From IMG/VR virus record IMGVR_UViG_3300047455_000250, positions 1 to 43,592 of that record: a stretch of DNA of 43,592 bases; one strand, written 5' to 3'. This DNA comes from a virus. Within the stretch, counting starts at the first letter, position 1, and the number at the start of each line of letters is the position of its first letter. This document shows positions 27,791 to 34,898 of the stretch, one piece after another. The notes beneath the pieces were generated by a model, which saw only the letters and a program-made list of their open reading frames with translations, made no database searches and had not been told where the DNA came from. A program made the position numbers and the translations under genes.

Positions 27791-28679
27791 CGGTAGTGCT
27801 TGTTTTACTTTTGGCTTTATTAAGCCTATCTCTGACAGAGGAGCCTGCACTACTAGACTCTCCTGCATTCTTAGAAGCATTGACACTGCTGCCTTTACCT
27901 CTAAAAATATCTAGTATCGTTGCAGCATCTTCACTAACATCAATGTCAGTACGAGAGCCTGTAACAATACGTGCGTTGTCAGTTGTGTTACTGCTACGCT
28001 TATGTTTCTTGTTGGTCACACTGCAATAAATAATATGACCGAAATACTTTGCAACCTTACGGCTAAAGTTTTTAGTACCACCAGCGGGCATGATTTTCTC
28101 ACCACCAGTTTCCTGCTCAATACCCTCTTCATGCGTTATCATTATTACATTGAAGTTAGCATTCTGGCAGAAGTCCAGTACCTTCTCTAAGTAGATACCT
28201 TGCATACGCCAGTGGTCAAATTCAAACTTACCATCTTCTTTAAGGTCACGACCTGCATGAGCATTAGCACTATTGGCAAGCTGTGTGAAACTGTCCACTA
28301 CTACAATGTCCTTACTAACATCAAGGTCATTTAGTTTTATGTGGCTACTAGTAGATTCCTTATCACGTTTACAATCCATGCAAGAAGTCTTGCCATGCTT
28401 GTCACATACAGTGTACGGACCACCACTAAGAACTTTCATCATGGTGTTAATAGCATTAGGATTGTCTTTATTATCCAGTATGCGGTGCAAGTCAATTCGC
28501 TTTTGCCAGTCAGTAGGCAACTTCTTCAAAGTAATGAAACCATTTTCCAAGTCGAACCAGTGGAGATTGAACTCCGATGCTAGTTGCCCTACTAGTTCTG
28601 TCTTACCAGACTTGGGCGCACCATATACTAACACTGATTGTGGTGATGCACTAACATCAACCGTATCAAGTGAAGGCAT
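27783..28679 (-). CDS. Sak4-like RecA-fold ATPase with zinc insert
   Basis: A 298-residue ATPase that in related phages promotes single-strand annealing or recombination. Walker A GAPKSGKT is at 20-27 and Walker B DIVVVDS at 124-130. Between them lies C92-x2-H95-x4-C100-x2-C103, a probable zinc knuckle. The tail (about 255-298) is Ser-rich and ends with a basic motif SVRDRLNKAK (281-290) that also appears in two other proteins here. AGGAG before the ATG at 28679 sets the start. An upstream in-frame start at 28772 would run back over the nuclease gene and has no site. Confidence 0.8.
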   Translation of the reverse strand: MPSLDTVDVSASPQSVLVYGAPKSGKTELVGQLASEFNLHWFDLENGFITLKKLPTDWQKRIDLHRILDNKDNPNAINTMMKVLSGGPYTVCDKHGKTSCMDCKRDKESTSSHIKLNDLDVSKDIVVVDSFTQLANSANAHAGRDLKEDGKFEFDHWRMQGIYLEKVLDFCQNANFNVIMITHEEGIEQETGGEKIMPAGGTKNFSRKVAKYFGHIIYCSVTNKKHKRSSNTTDNARIVTGSRTDIDVSEDAATILDIFRGKGSSVNASKNAGESSSAGSSVRDRLNKAKSKTSTTES

Positions 28680-28716
28680 GATAGTAACTCCTAAAAGTAA
28701 AGTGAATATAATACGC

Positions 28717-29796
28717 TTAAAGTACACGCACGTCAAGTAGCATATCAACTTCTGTGTCAGTAGCACTGGCATATTTTTCTACTTGCTGCTGACGCTCTAA
28801 CAGTTCATCAATATGAAACATGAAAGTTGGTTCTTCCAGTTTGGAGTAGATAACTTCATCACTATCTTCACTGACTTCCATACTGCGTAGCATATCATCA
28901 GGAAGATGACACTTGCCGTAGTACTCACAGCGACGGAAATAGTTGTAGCAACTCTGACCATGCATAGGATAGAAACCGTTGTCCTCATATAACTGGACAC
29001 GTTCTTTTTCCAGTAGCATTCCCATCAGGAAGTTAGCCTTATCCAGTGGTGTCTTAGTGAAAGGCATTGGTAGCATTTCCTGTGTCTTACTCTTGCCTAT
29101 TAGGTATAGTACATCAAGACTACTACTAGCTTTAAGGTTCCCTGCAATGTTATCAATGACAACACTGTACCCAATGGGCTGCCCACTGTTACGGAACTGC
29201 GCTTCATCAATGTTATTAGCATTGGAAGTTTTAAGTTCCAGTACCATGTAACGGTCTTTGCGTGGGTTGTATAGTACTAGGTCAATATGTCCTTCATAAG
29301 TGTAGCCGTCACCGAGGTCTATTACAAAGGTAAGCTCTACACCACTGAGAGTTTCACCGTCCTTCTGGAACTTAGCAACTTCCCAACCTCGCAGATAGTG
29401 AAGCTCACCCTCATTGTATAAGTGCCAGAACCTACGAACAAATGCTAGTGCGTGCCACATTGATTTGTTAGATAGCTGTTCACTAGTATTACCAACCTTG
29501 TCAATGTCGTAGTCGTACTCAAGCATGGTGAACATTAGTGTACGTTCCTCACTCATACCTGATATTGCAGCTTGTACTCCTGCACCAACAGCATGACCAT
29601 ATGCAAAAGTAACACTACCTTTACGTGCTTTCAGGCGGTACTTGGAATCGAGTTCAAACTTACGAGGGCAAGCATCAAGTGCCATTTGTCTACTGTGACT
29701 AAGACCTGTGTAGCTGCGGTTGTAGTAGTCAAGTTGAGCAGTAGTTCTACGATTAGATAGTAGGTCTGCTCTACTGGTATCAAGAGTAATTTCCAT
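28717..29796 (-). CDS. Cas4/RecB-like Fe-S exonuclease (PD-(D/E)XK)
   Basis: A 359-residue nuclease. Active-site motifs GHIDLVL (Asp172) and VLELKTS (Glu187, Lys189) are those of the PD-(D/E)XK fold. Cys43 near the N-terminus with Cys283, Cys290 and Cys296 near the C-terminus form the four-cysteine iron-sulphur clasp seen in Cas4 and AddB. Such enzymes resect DNA ends for recombination, and the gene sits directly before the Sak4-like ATPase, making a recombination module. There is no Cas1 or Cas2, so it is not part of a CRISPR system. GAGGT precedes the ATG. Confidence 0.85.
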   Translation of the reverse strand: MEITLDTSRADLLSNRRTTAQLDYYNRSYTGLSHSRQMALDACPRKFELDSKYRLKARKGSVTFAYGHAVGAGVQAAISGMSEERTLMFTMLEYDYDIDKVGNTSEQLSNKSMWHALAFVRRFWHLYNEGELHYLRGWEVAKFQKDGETLSGVELTFVIDLGDGYTYEGHIDLVLYNPRKDRYMVLELKTSNANNIDEAQFRNSGQPIGYSVVIDNIAGNLKASSSLDVLYLIGKSKTQEMLPMPFTKTPLDKANFLMGMLLEKERVQLYEDNGFYPMHGQSCYNYFRRCEYYGKCHLPDDMLRSMEVSEDSDEVIYSKLEEPTFMFHIDELLERQQQVEKYASATDTEVDMLLDVRVL

Positions 29797-29798
29797 AA

Positions 29799-30281
29799 TT
29801 AACCTCGACCTTTCTGGTCTTGTTGCTTACTTAGTTCTATCAGTTCACCTATTGTGTAGGAACTAGTGAAGCGATGCACTGATAGTACTATTGAGTTTCT
29901 GTCATAGATAGAGTCACCAACATCAAACGGAACTTCATCAGCAAGAGTAGGGTGAGGGTCAGTTTGTATTTCCAACTTCGCATGGTAAGTACGAGCTGCC
30001 TTTACAAATCCCATCATCATTTTGTGATTAGGAAACTCACCTGACACTATCACTATCTTCGTACCTGCTAGCAGTTGACGCTTAGCTTCCTGTTGCATCC
30101 ACCAGTAGGAGTCACGCCACTGATGATTACTGATACTGTTGACTCCATGACGTTTAATGATAGGACTGAGAAAGTACTCAACTGGTAGTATTACTAAGTC
30201 AGTTCCTGCATAAGGAGTACTAGCATCTTTGGTGCGGTATCCATGAGGAGCACGAATAATTCTTAGTGTTTGCTTAGCCAT
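29799..30281 (-). CDS. Hypothetical protein resembling a degenerate P-loop kinase
   Basis: A 160-residue protein (start at 30281 behind GGGAG; an in-frame ATG at 30293 overlaps the upstream stop and cannot be excluded). The order of segments resembles AAA_33-type small kinases such as the T4 Pnk kinase domain: a first strand and loop (LRIIRAPHGYR), then a strand-helix (LVILPVEYFL), then a long helix and strand (AKRQLLAGTKIVIVSG) followed by a helix and strand. However, the Gly-Lys-Ser/Thr loop is absent, so ATP binding is unlikely. The resemblance is by eye and tentative. Confidence 0.6.
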   Translation of the reverse strand: MAKQTLRIIRAPHGYRTKDASTPYAGTDLVILPVEYFLSPIIKRHGVNSISNHQWRDSYWWMQQEAKRQLLAGTKIVIVSGEFPNHKMMMGFVKAARTYHAKLEIQTDPHPTLADEVPFDVGDSIYDRNSIVLSVHRFTSSYTIGELIELSKQQDQKGRG

Positions 30282-30292
30282 TAGTACTCCCA

Positions 30293-30850
30293 TTAAAAGT
30301 CATCAAGTGAAACTTCCTGTGCTTTAGATTTAAGGTCAGCAAGTCCTTTACTCTTAGCACTGTTTTTAATTTCTACCTTAGCAGTAAGGAGTGCGGAACC
30401 AGTAATGATTGATAGCTGTTCATCACTAAGCAAGTGTACTAGTTCCTCATGCTGTCGCATTTCCTTGATAGTAGCTTGGCACAATCTCGGTAACTCAGGA
30501 GTACGAGTCAGTTGTGCCATTCGCAGTGTCTCCAGTTTATCCATAAATTCATCAGGATTAACTTCATCTGGTACTGCGTCAACTTTACTGAACTTGAAGA
30601 GTCCGTTGTCCTTTTCTTTGTGGAACTGCTCTTCCGCACTAGTAACAGCACGCTTGGCTTTACTAAGTGCGTCAACTTTCACACCAGTCTTACCAGTAGT
30701 AGTTGCAGCAGAACCTCGGACACTAGCACGTTCCTCTACCTCATTGTTCTTTACTGCTTCCTCAGTAGTAGTGGCTTCGTCCTTTGCACGTTTCTCTGCA
30801 CGACGACGAGCTAATCGTTCCCGTACTGATTCTAATTTATCACTGCTCAT
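30293..30850 (-). CDS. Hypothetical protein with N-terminal basic motif
   Basis: A 185-residue protein of unknown function. The N-terminus has SVRERLARRR at residues 8-17, followed by a Lys/Arg-rich helix. Residues 35-75 are low-complexity. The C-terminal half (95-185) is helical. The basic motif matches ones in the SF1 helicase and Sak4-like ATPase, hinting that it belongs to the replication-recombination complex. GAGGA lies upstream of the ATG. Confidence 0.65.
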   Translation of the reverse strand: MSSDKLESVRERLARRRAEKRAKDEATTTEEAVKNNEVEERASVRGSAATTTGKTGVKVDALSKAKRAVTSAEEQFHKEKDNGLFKFSKVDAVPDEVNPDEFMDKLETLRMAQLTRTPELPRLCQATIKEMRQHEELVHLLSDEQLSIITGSALLTAKVEIKNSAKSKGLADLKSKAQEVSLDDF

Positions 30851-30859
30851 AGTGAGTCC

Positions 30860-31126
30860 TCACAATTCATCTAATGTTAGAGGGCGATTAAGTTTTAGTA
30901 CAAGTGAGATGTATGTACCTTCAACAGTACTCTCAATAGTAGCATGGGGAAACTCATACTTGAAGTCTTCGTCCATGTACTTTTCTTTTTGTACTGCCTT
31001 ACGAAATGTTTTTACGTTGCGAGCTATTACTGTTGGCTCTTCACTATTAGTTAGCTTTACCTTTAAGTAACCACGTTCTTTTAACAGTTGCCAACAACTC
31101 TCATACTTCCTCATTTTCCTTGCCAT
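30860..31126 (-). CDS. Small hypothetical protein, possible paralogue of its neighbour
   Basis: An 88-residue basic protein that overlaps the end of the upstream gene by 26 bases. Two starts are possible: 31126, or an in-frame ATG four codons in. The pattern LLKERGYLKVKL followed by FRKAV and two beta strands resembles the neighbouring protein (31101-31409), with SILQERDAPITIKI and LRKAI. This may be an old tandem duplication. Function unknown. Confidence 0.6.
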   Translation of the reverse strand: MARKMRKYESCWQLLKERGYLKVKLTNSEEPTVIARNVKTFRKAVQKEKYMDEDFKYEFPHATIESTVEGTYISLVLKLNRPLTLDEL

Positions 31127-31409
31127 TGTCAGTGCCTACTATTTCAAAATTAAACTTAGGTTTGAACTTAGTGTCACTAACGGCATCACTATCAACTAAC
31201 TCTACTGTGATTGAGTTGTCAGGATTTTCTTTCACTGATGCAACTCTGCTCTCATTAGGTAGTTCTAGTATATCTGCGGTAGCATTGAAATTAGTAATGG
31301 CTTTGCGTAATCCTTTGCGGACTGCGCTAGTGGTAGTATTGATTTTAATAGTGATAGGAGCGTCACGCTCTTGTAATATACTCAATAAGTTTTCATATTC
31401 ACTACTCAT
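31101..31409 (-). CDS. Small hypothetical protein, possible paralogue of its neighbour
   Basis: A 102-residue protein with AAGGAAG before the ATG, overlapping the stop region of the zinc-ribbon gene upstream by eight bases. It shares a helix-strand-helix pattern with the next protein downstream (30860-31126). The C-terminus is acidic (NGKENEEV). Function unknown. Confidence 0.6.
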   Translation of the reverse strand: MSSEYENLLSILQERDAPITIKINTTTSAVRKGLRKAITNFNATADILELPNESRVASVKENPDNSITVELVDSDAVSDTKFKPKFNFEIVGTDNGKENEEV

Positions 31410-31953
31410 TGGTTACTTCCTTATTTTGTGTAGCTACTTTAACATGGGGTGCATCCCCCTGCAAGCAAATTCTTTCATTTAATTTTGCCAGTACTGCGTT
31501 CAACAAGTCTATCTCTGGGTCAGTATATCCTTGCCACTGGTGAGCTAAAGGATTCTGGTAGTAGTGACGTGTTGGTATGCGAGCATTACAATTTGCACAA
31601 GTATTGACAATGAAATCAGTAGCACCAATAGGAGAATGGTACACTTTCCTACATAGTGGACAACACTGGTAAAAGAAAGGCTTTGTAGATTTAACTGCTT
31701 CCACTTCTGCCATTGTGTACGGGTAAGCCATGTCACCATTACTAGTAGATACATCACCAGTGCCAGCATTACCCAATAATGATAATAGTCCATAGTAGTT
31801 CTGCCTTCTTGTTGACTTAGGTTGAGTTCGTCCGAGGAACATTGCCAGTGCCACTACAATATGAGCATCAGCTTCACAAGTAATGAACACTGGCTCCTCC
31901 ACTACTACCTGCCGTTTGTTGATAGGTACATCACTGGTATGAAGGAGCCGCAT
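31402..31953 (-). CDS. Zinc-ribbon hypothetical protein
   Basis: A 183-residue protein. A four-cysteine zinc ribbon is visible, CPLC followed about 18 residues later by CANC, near residues 98-121. The N-terminal 60 residues are beta-rich and the C-terminus is charged. No catalytic motif. It lies directly after the dUTPase gene, which also carries zinc ribbons. GAGGT precedes the ATG. Probably binds nucleic acid or protein. Confidence 0.65.
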   Translation of the reverse strand: MRLLHTSDVPINKRQVVVEEPVFITCEADAHIVVALAMFLGRTQPKSTRRQNYYGLLSLLGNAGTGDVSTSNGDMAYPYTMAEVEAVKSTKPFFYQCCPLCRKVYHSPIGATDFIVNTCANCNARIPTRHYYQNPLAHQWQGYTDPEIDLLNAVLAKLNERICLQGDAPHVKVATQNKEVTNE

Positions 31954-31969
31954 TGTTAGTTACCTCAGG

Positions 31970-32722
31970 TTAAAGCAACGCAATAGTAGCATTGACAGCA
32001 CCACAAGCAGGACAGTTTCTGTGGTAGCCTTCTACTCTAGCACCGCAAGCATGGCACACTAGTTTAGGTTTTTCATACAGTCCTTTAGTTGCTAGTTTAT
32101 CTACTTTACGTTTGTGTGCTACTGCACCACAGTTGATACACTTATAGTAGTCAGTGACTTCATCACCGTCGTCAATAACACTTCGCACAAATTGGTGAGG
32201 TTGTCCACTAGCTCCACAGGATTCCTTGATAGTATCAGTGCTACCGAATCCACCATCACCACGAGCAGTGGTGCCAAGCTCTTCCACGCTATCAACCTGC
32301 TTCACTTTCATCTGGCTGTAATCAGCACAAGGCATTAGTACCAGTTGACATAGACGAGTACCCGCAGGAATGGTCTGCATGTATTTGTTGTCTACTACTG
32401 GCGCCATGATAATGTTTGCCATTACTTCACCACGATAGTCACTGTCAATGACACCAATGGTGTTGGCTAGTGATAACCGATACTTCTTAAATGTACTGCT
32501 ACGAGGAACTAATAGTCCTACCCATCCCTTTGGAATAGCAATATGGAATCCTAGCGATACCAGTAATGGATTCATTTGGGTGTGAGGTCGTAGTTCAATG
32601 TCACTAAGATTGAAACAATCCAATCCTGCTGCACCGTCACTTCCTATTACTGGCATCTGCCCATTCTTTGTTACCTGAATCTGCACTTCATCAGGCAGTG
32701 TTACTAGTTGTGTAAAGTCCAT
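31970..32722 (-). CDS. dut: dUTPase with C-terminal zinc-ribbon extension
   Basis: This 250-residue enzyme converts dUTP to dUMP, keeping uracil out of phage DNA and supplying a dTMP precursor. All five trimeric dUTPase motifs are present: GSDGAAGLD (27-35), PRSST (73-77), GVIDSDYRGE (90-99), RLCQLVLMP (123-131) and GDGGFGSTD (155-163). Usual enzymes end just after motif five, but here about 85 more residues follow, with cysteine pairs C195/C198, C223/C226 and C237/C240. GGAG before 32722 sets this start. The frame stays open up to an ATG at 32821 (TAATG with the upstream gene), adding 33 residues with a CxxxC...CxC pattern, so a longer form is possible. Confidence 0.9.
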   Translation of the reverse strand: MDFTQLVTLPDEVQIQVTKNGQMPVIGSDGAAGLDCFNLSDIELRPHTQMNPLLVSLGFHIAIPKGWVGLLVPRSSTFKKYRLSLANTIGVIDSDYRGEVMANIIMAPVVDNKYMQTIPAGTRLCQLVLMPCADYSQMKVKQVDSVEELGTTARGDGGFGSTDTIKESCGASGQPHQFVRSVIDDGDEVTDYYKCINCGAVAHKRKVDKLATKGLYEKPKLVCHACGARVEGYHRNCPACGAVNATIALL

Positions 32723-32820
32723 GTTCTTTCTCCGAAGTTGGTATTTAAAATTAGCACAAGTACATTGCCCCTTAGTGATACAAGTTTCACGACAGGGACT
32801 AGTAGGATACACGGTGAACA

Positions 32821-33078
32821 TTACTCATCACCATATTCCATTTCACTAGGGCGGTCAGCAGGTGCAGGTGGTACTAGTGGAAATGTACGATTAACTTTGG
32901 CAAGTTCAATAGCACTATCAATGTTATTAAGTGCTGCTTCCAGTTCTGACTTAGCACGTATCAATCGCAGTGTTACTTCATCATGTTTAATGTCATCACC
33001 GATAGTGACAATGGTATCACCTATGTTGTGAAGTTGCTGACTAATGCTGTGCTTTGCTGCAAATAAGTGTGATAGCAT
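32821..33078 (-). CDS. Small helical hypothetical protein after hairpin B
   Basis: An 85-residue protein. The start at 33078 is chosen for its strong AGGAGG site. The frame stays open to 33171, but that longer start has no site and runs into the hairpin at 33128-33257. Residues 1-65 are helical (SELEAALNNIDSAIELAK) and the end is Pro-rich and acidic. Function unknown. It is the first gene downstream of the structured element, which may control it. Confidence 0.65.
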   Translation of the reverse strand: MLSHLFAAKHSISQQLHNIGDTIVTIGDDIKHDEVTLRLIRAKSELEAALNNIDSAIELAKVNRTFPLVPPAPADRPSEMEYGDE

Positions 33079-33127
33079 AGTGCTACCTCCTATTAGTAGT
33101 TGATTGTTATTGTGGTAGTGGTGCGGA

Positions 33128-33257
33128 ATTTTCCTCGGTGTCAGGATTGCGACCGTATCACCACTGCTCACGTATCAACACTCGCTCCTTCGTCGCTTCC
33201 TGTGTTGACACTAGTTCGCAGATGCTGATGACTGGGTCGCGCCACCTTGCGGAAAAT
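33128..33257 (-). ncRNA. Candidate structured RNA, hairpin B in early region
   Basis: A 130-base interrupted hairpin lies between two leftward genes. Arms from outside in (leftward sense): ATTTTCC/GGAAAAT, GGTG/CACC, GCGACC/GGTCGC, GT-ATCA/TGAT-AC, CTGC/GCAG, and a ten-pair inner stem GTGTCAACAC/GTGTTGATAC (33211-33202 with 33181-33172). The 20-base loop (33182-33201) begins AGGAAGCGA and ends GAGCGA, as in hairpin A. One inner pair is G-U in the leftward RNA but would be A-C in the other strand's RNA, favouring a leftward transcript. It lacks a T-run. Function unknown. Confidence 0.55.
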
Positions 33258-33268
33258 ATACGCTAGCG

Positions 33269-33679
33269 TTATACAGTGGTATCTATGTGAGTGCCTTTAG
33301 CAGTACCGATAGGAGTACCTCCTACACTAGTGCGCCACAGTCTTTCAACGTGCGTGTTGATAGTATTCCAGAACTGCGCATACTCATTAGATTTAAGTTG
33401 TGGTACTGAAACCGCATCCCACCAGAAGGCGGCTCCAATGTTCCTTTTACCTGCTAGGTTTCGCACTTGGTGCTGTACTCCATCGATAAAGTCTTCGTTG
33501 TTACTATCTTCCAGTATGCCACGACTGATAGCACAACACATTTGACGGTAACTAATGCGAGTACCGAACTTAGCGTTTGCCAGTGCTAGTGCATGGTCAT
33601 AGCGTTGCTTTACTCTCGGTGAGTTCAGTACTACATGGATGCCGTGAACATCCTCAGATTTACGATTGCCTTTATACAT
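33269..33679 (-). CDS. Hypothetical protein
   Basis: A 136-residue basic protein that I do not recognise. GAGGAG lies before the ATG, which overlaps the upstream stop (TAATG). It has a helical middle with Cys-Cys at about 48-49 and a Trp pair (AAFWWDAV) near residue 85. It is the last gene before hairpin B. Confidence 0.65.
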   Translation of the reverse strand: MYKGNRKSEDVHGIHVVLNSPRVKQRYDHALALANAKFGTRISYRQMCCAISRGILEDSNNEDFIDGVQHQVRNLAGKRNIGAAFWWDAVSVPQLKSNEYAQFWNTINTHVERLWRTSVGGTPIGTAKGTHIDTTV

Positions 33680-34392
33680 TAGTAATGCTCCTCACTTGCG
33701 TTGCCACTACCAAAGCCTTGACCTTTAGTGTAGTCAATTTTTATGTAGTGGATAGTGTTAAGTCCATGATACATACCAGTGTTCTGCCACCTCTTACCAC
33801 CTGCACTACGACTACTAGGTGCAGTAGGTTGACGGAAGTACCGACACAGTGCCTTGCTGATAGTATTAAGACCGTCTGACAGCGTCAATCTACGGTCAAG
33901 ATTATACTTGCTGCCTTGTGGTAGAAGTGTGTATCTCTGCAATAAGTTGAACAACTCCCGCAGTACTACCTTTAACATACCTCCACGACCAAGTGGGAAG
34001 TAATCCACCAGTACCTGATTACTCCCTACTCGCATCAGGAATACACTTGGTGCAGCACTAATTCGATGACGCTCCTGTATATCAGGAAGTGATTCTACTA
34101 TGGAGTGCTTCGGCATTATTGTTTCACATTCCCGCTCAACTTGTGTCATCAGGATACTTTCAGAGCTATGGGTGTGTGACATTACTATATGAAAGACTTT
34201 CACCAGTTGCTCCGCTAGGGCATTCTCGTTCATTAGTAGTAATGATAGTTCCTCCCACTCACCATAAGGAAGTTCCCCCTGTGTGTACATATAGCGGCAA
34301 TGTTCTAGCACTATGTGTAAGGTCTTACCGAAGCCTTCCTTCAATTCCCTTACCACACTAACATCAACATCTTCTGTTATCAATGTTGCCAT
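33679..34392 (-). CDS. Hypothetical protein
   Basis: A 237-residue mostly helical protein of unknown function with a strong GGAGGAG site, coupled to both neighbours by TAATG overlaps. Residues 1-115 are acidic and helical. The second half is basic, ending in a Ser/Gly-rich stretch. No catalytic or binding motif is evident. Confidence 0.65.
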   Translation of the reverse strand: MATLITEDVDVSVVRELKEGFGKTLHIVLEHCRYMYTQGELPYGEWEELSLLLMNENALAEQLVKVFHIVMSHTHSSESILMTQVERECETIMPKHSIVESLPDIQERHRISAAPSVFLMRVGSNQVLVDYFPLGRGGMLKVVLRELFNLLQRYTLLPQGSKYNLDRRLTLSDGLNTISKALCRYFRQPTAPSSRSAGGKRWQNTGMYHGLNTIHYIKIDYTKGQGFGSGNASEEHY

Positions 34393-34877
34393 TACTCCTC
34401 CCCACTAGCGAATGCTATTAGTTCGTCATCAACAGTGATACCAAGTTGCCCTAGCTCTTCCACAATGTCAGCAACACGTTCTACTATTAGCTGCTGCGCT
34501 AGTGAGCTGAGCCGCTCTTCGGCATTATAAGGCAATGAGATATTGCGTGGGAATAGTTCCTTACTAGTCACACCTAGACTACCACCACTAGTATCATTGA
34601 CAATGTTAATAACAGGTTGGTAGTTGGCTGCTTGATAGGATGCACGTTCAAGGTCACGTAGTTCCGTGAACAGTGTCACTACCTTCTTCAAGTTTTCAGA
34701 GTCACTGGTAGCACTGGTAGGAGTAGGAATGCGATTTGGGATAGTGCCATCACCAATAGGTTCCTGTGATGCTCGGAACTTGTATCCACCACTCTCTTCA
34801 TTACTTAATTCAAGAGGTATACCATCATTTAGTTTTGCATAATCTTCACTAATCTGAGTGTCAGATTTCTTAGTCAT
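34392..34877 (-). CDS. Hypothetical protein
   Basis: A 161-residue acidic protein. The ATG at 34877, nine bases after GGAG, is preferred over an upstream TTG. Residues 1-55 appear disordered, 60-85 form a likely helix (LKKVVTLFTELRDLERAS), and 115-150 form another helical part. Function unknown. It lies between the SF1 helicase gene and the 237-residue protein. Confidence 0.65.
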   Translation of the reverse strand: MTKKSDTQISEDYAKLNDGIPLELSNEESGGYKFRASQEPIGDGTIPNRIPTPTSATSDSENLKKVVTLFTELRDLERASYQAANYQPVINIVNDTSGGSLGVTSKELFPRNISLPYNAEERLSSLAQQLIVERVADIVEELGQLGITVDDELIAFASGEE

Positions 34878-34898
34878 AATCAATTCTCCTTGCCCTTA

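Noticed and set aside
28717-29796. CRISPR-associated Cas4 and hence a CRISPR locus
   Set aside because: Only the nuclease is present; no Cas1/Cas2 or spacer-repeat array is visible. Cas4-like Fe-S nucleases are common recombination genes in phages.
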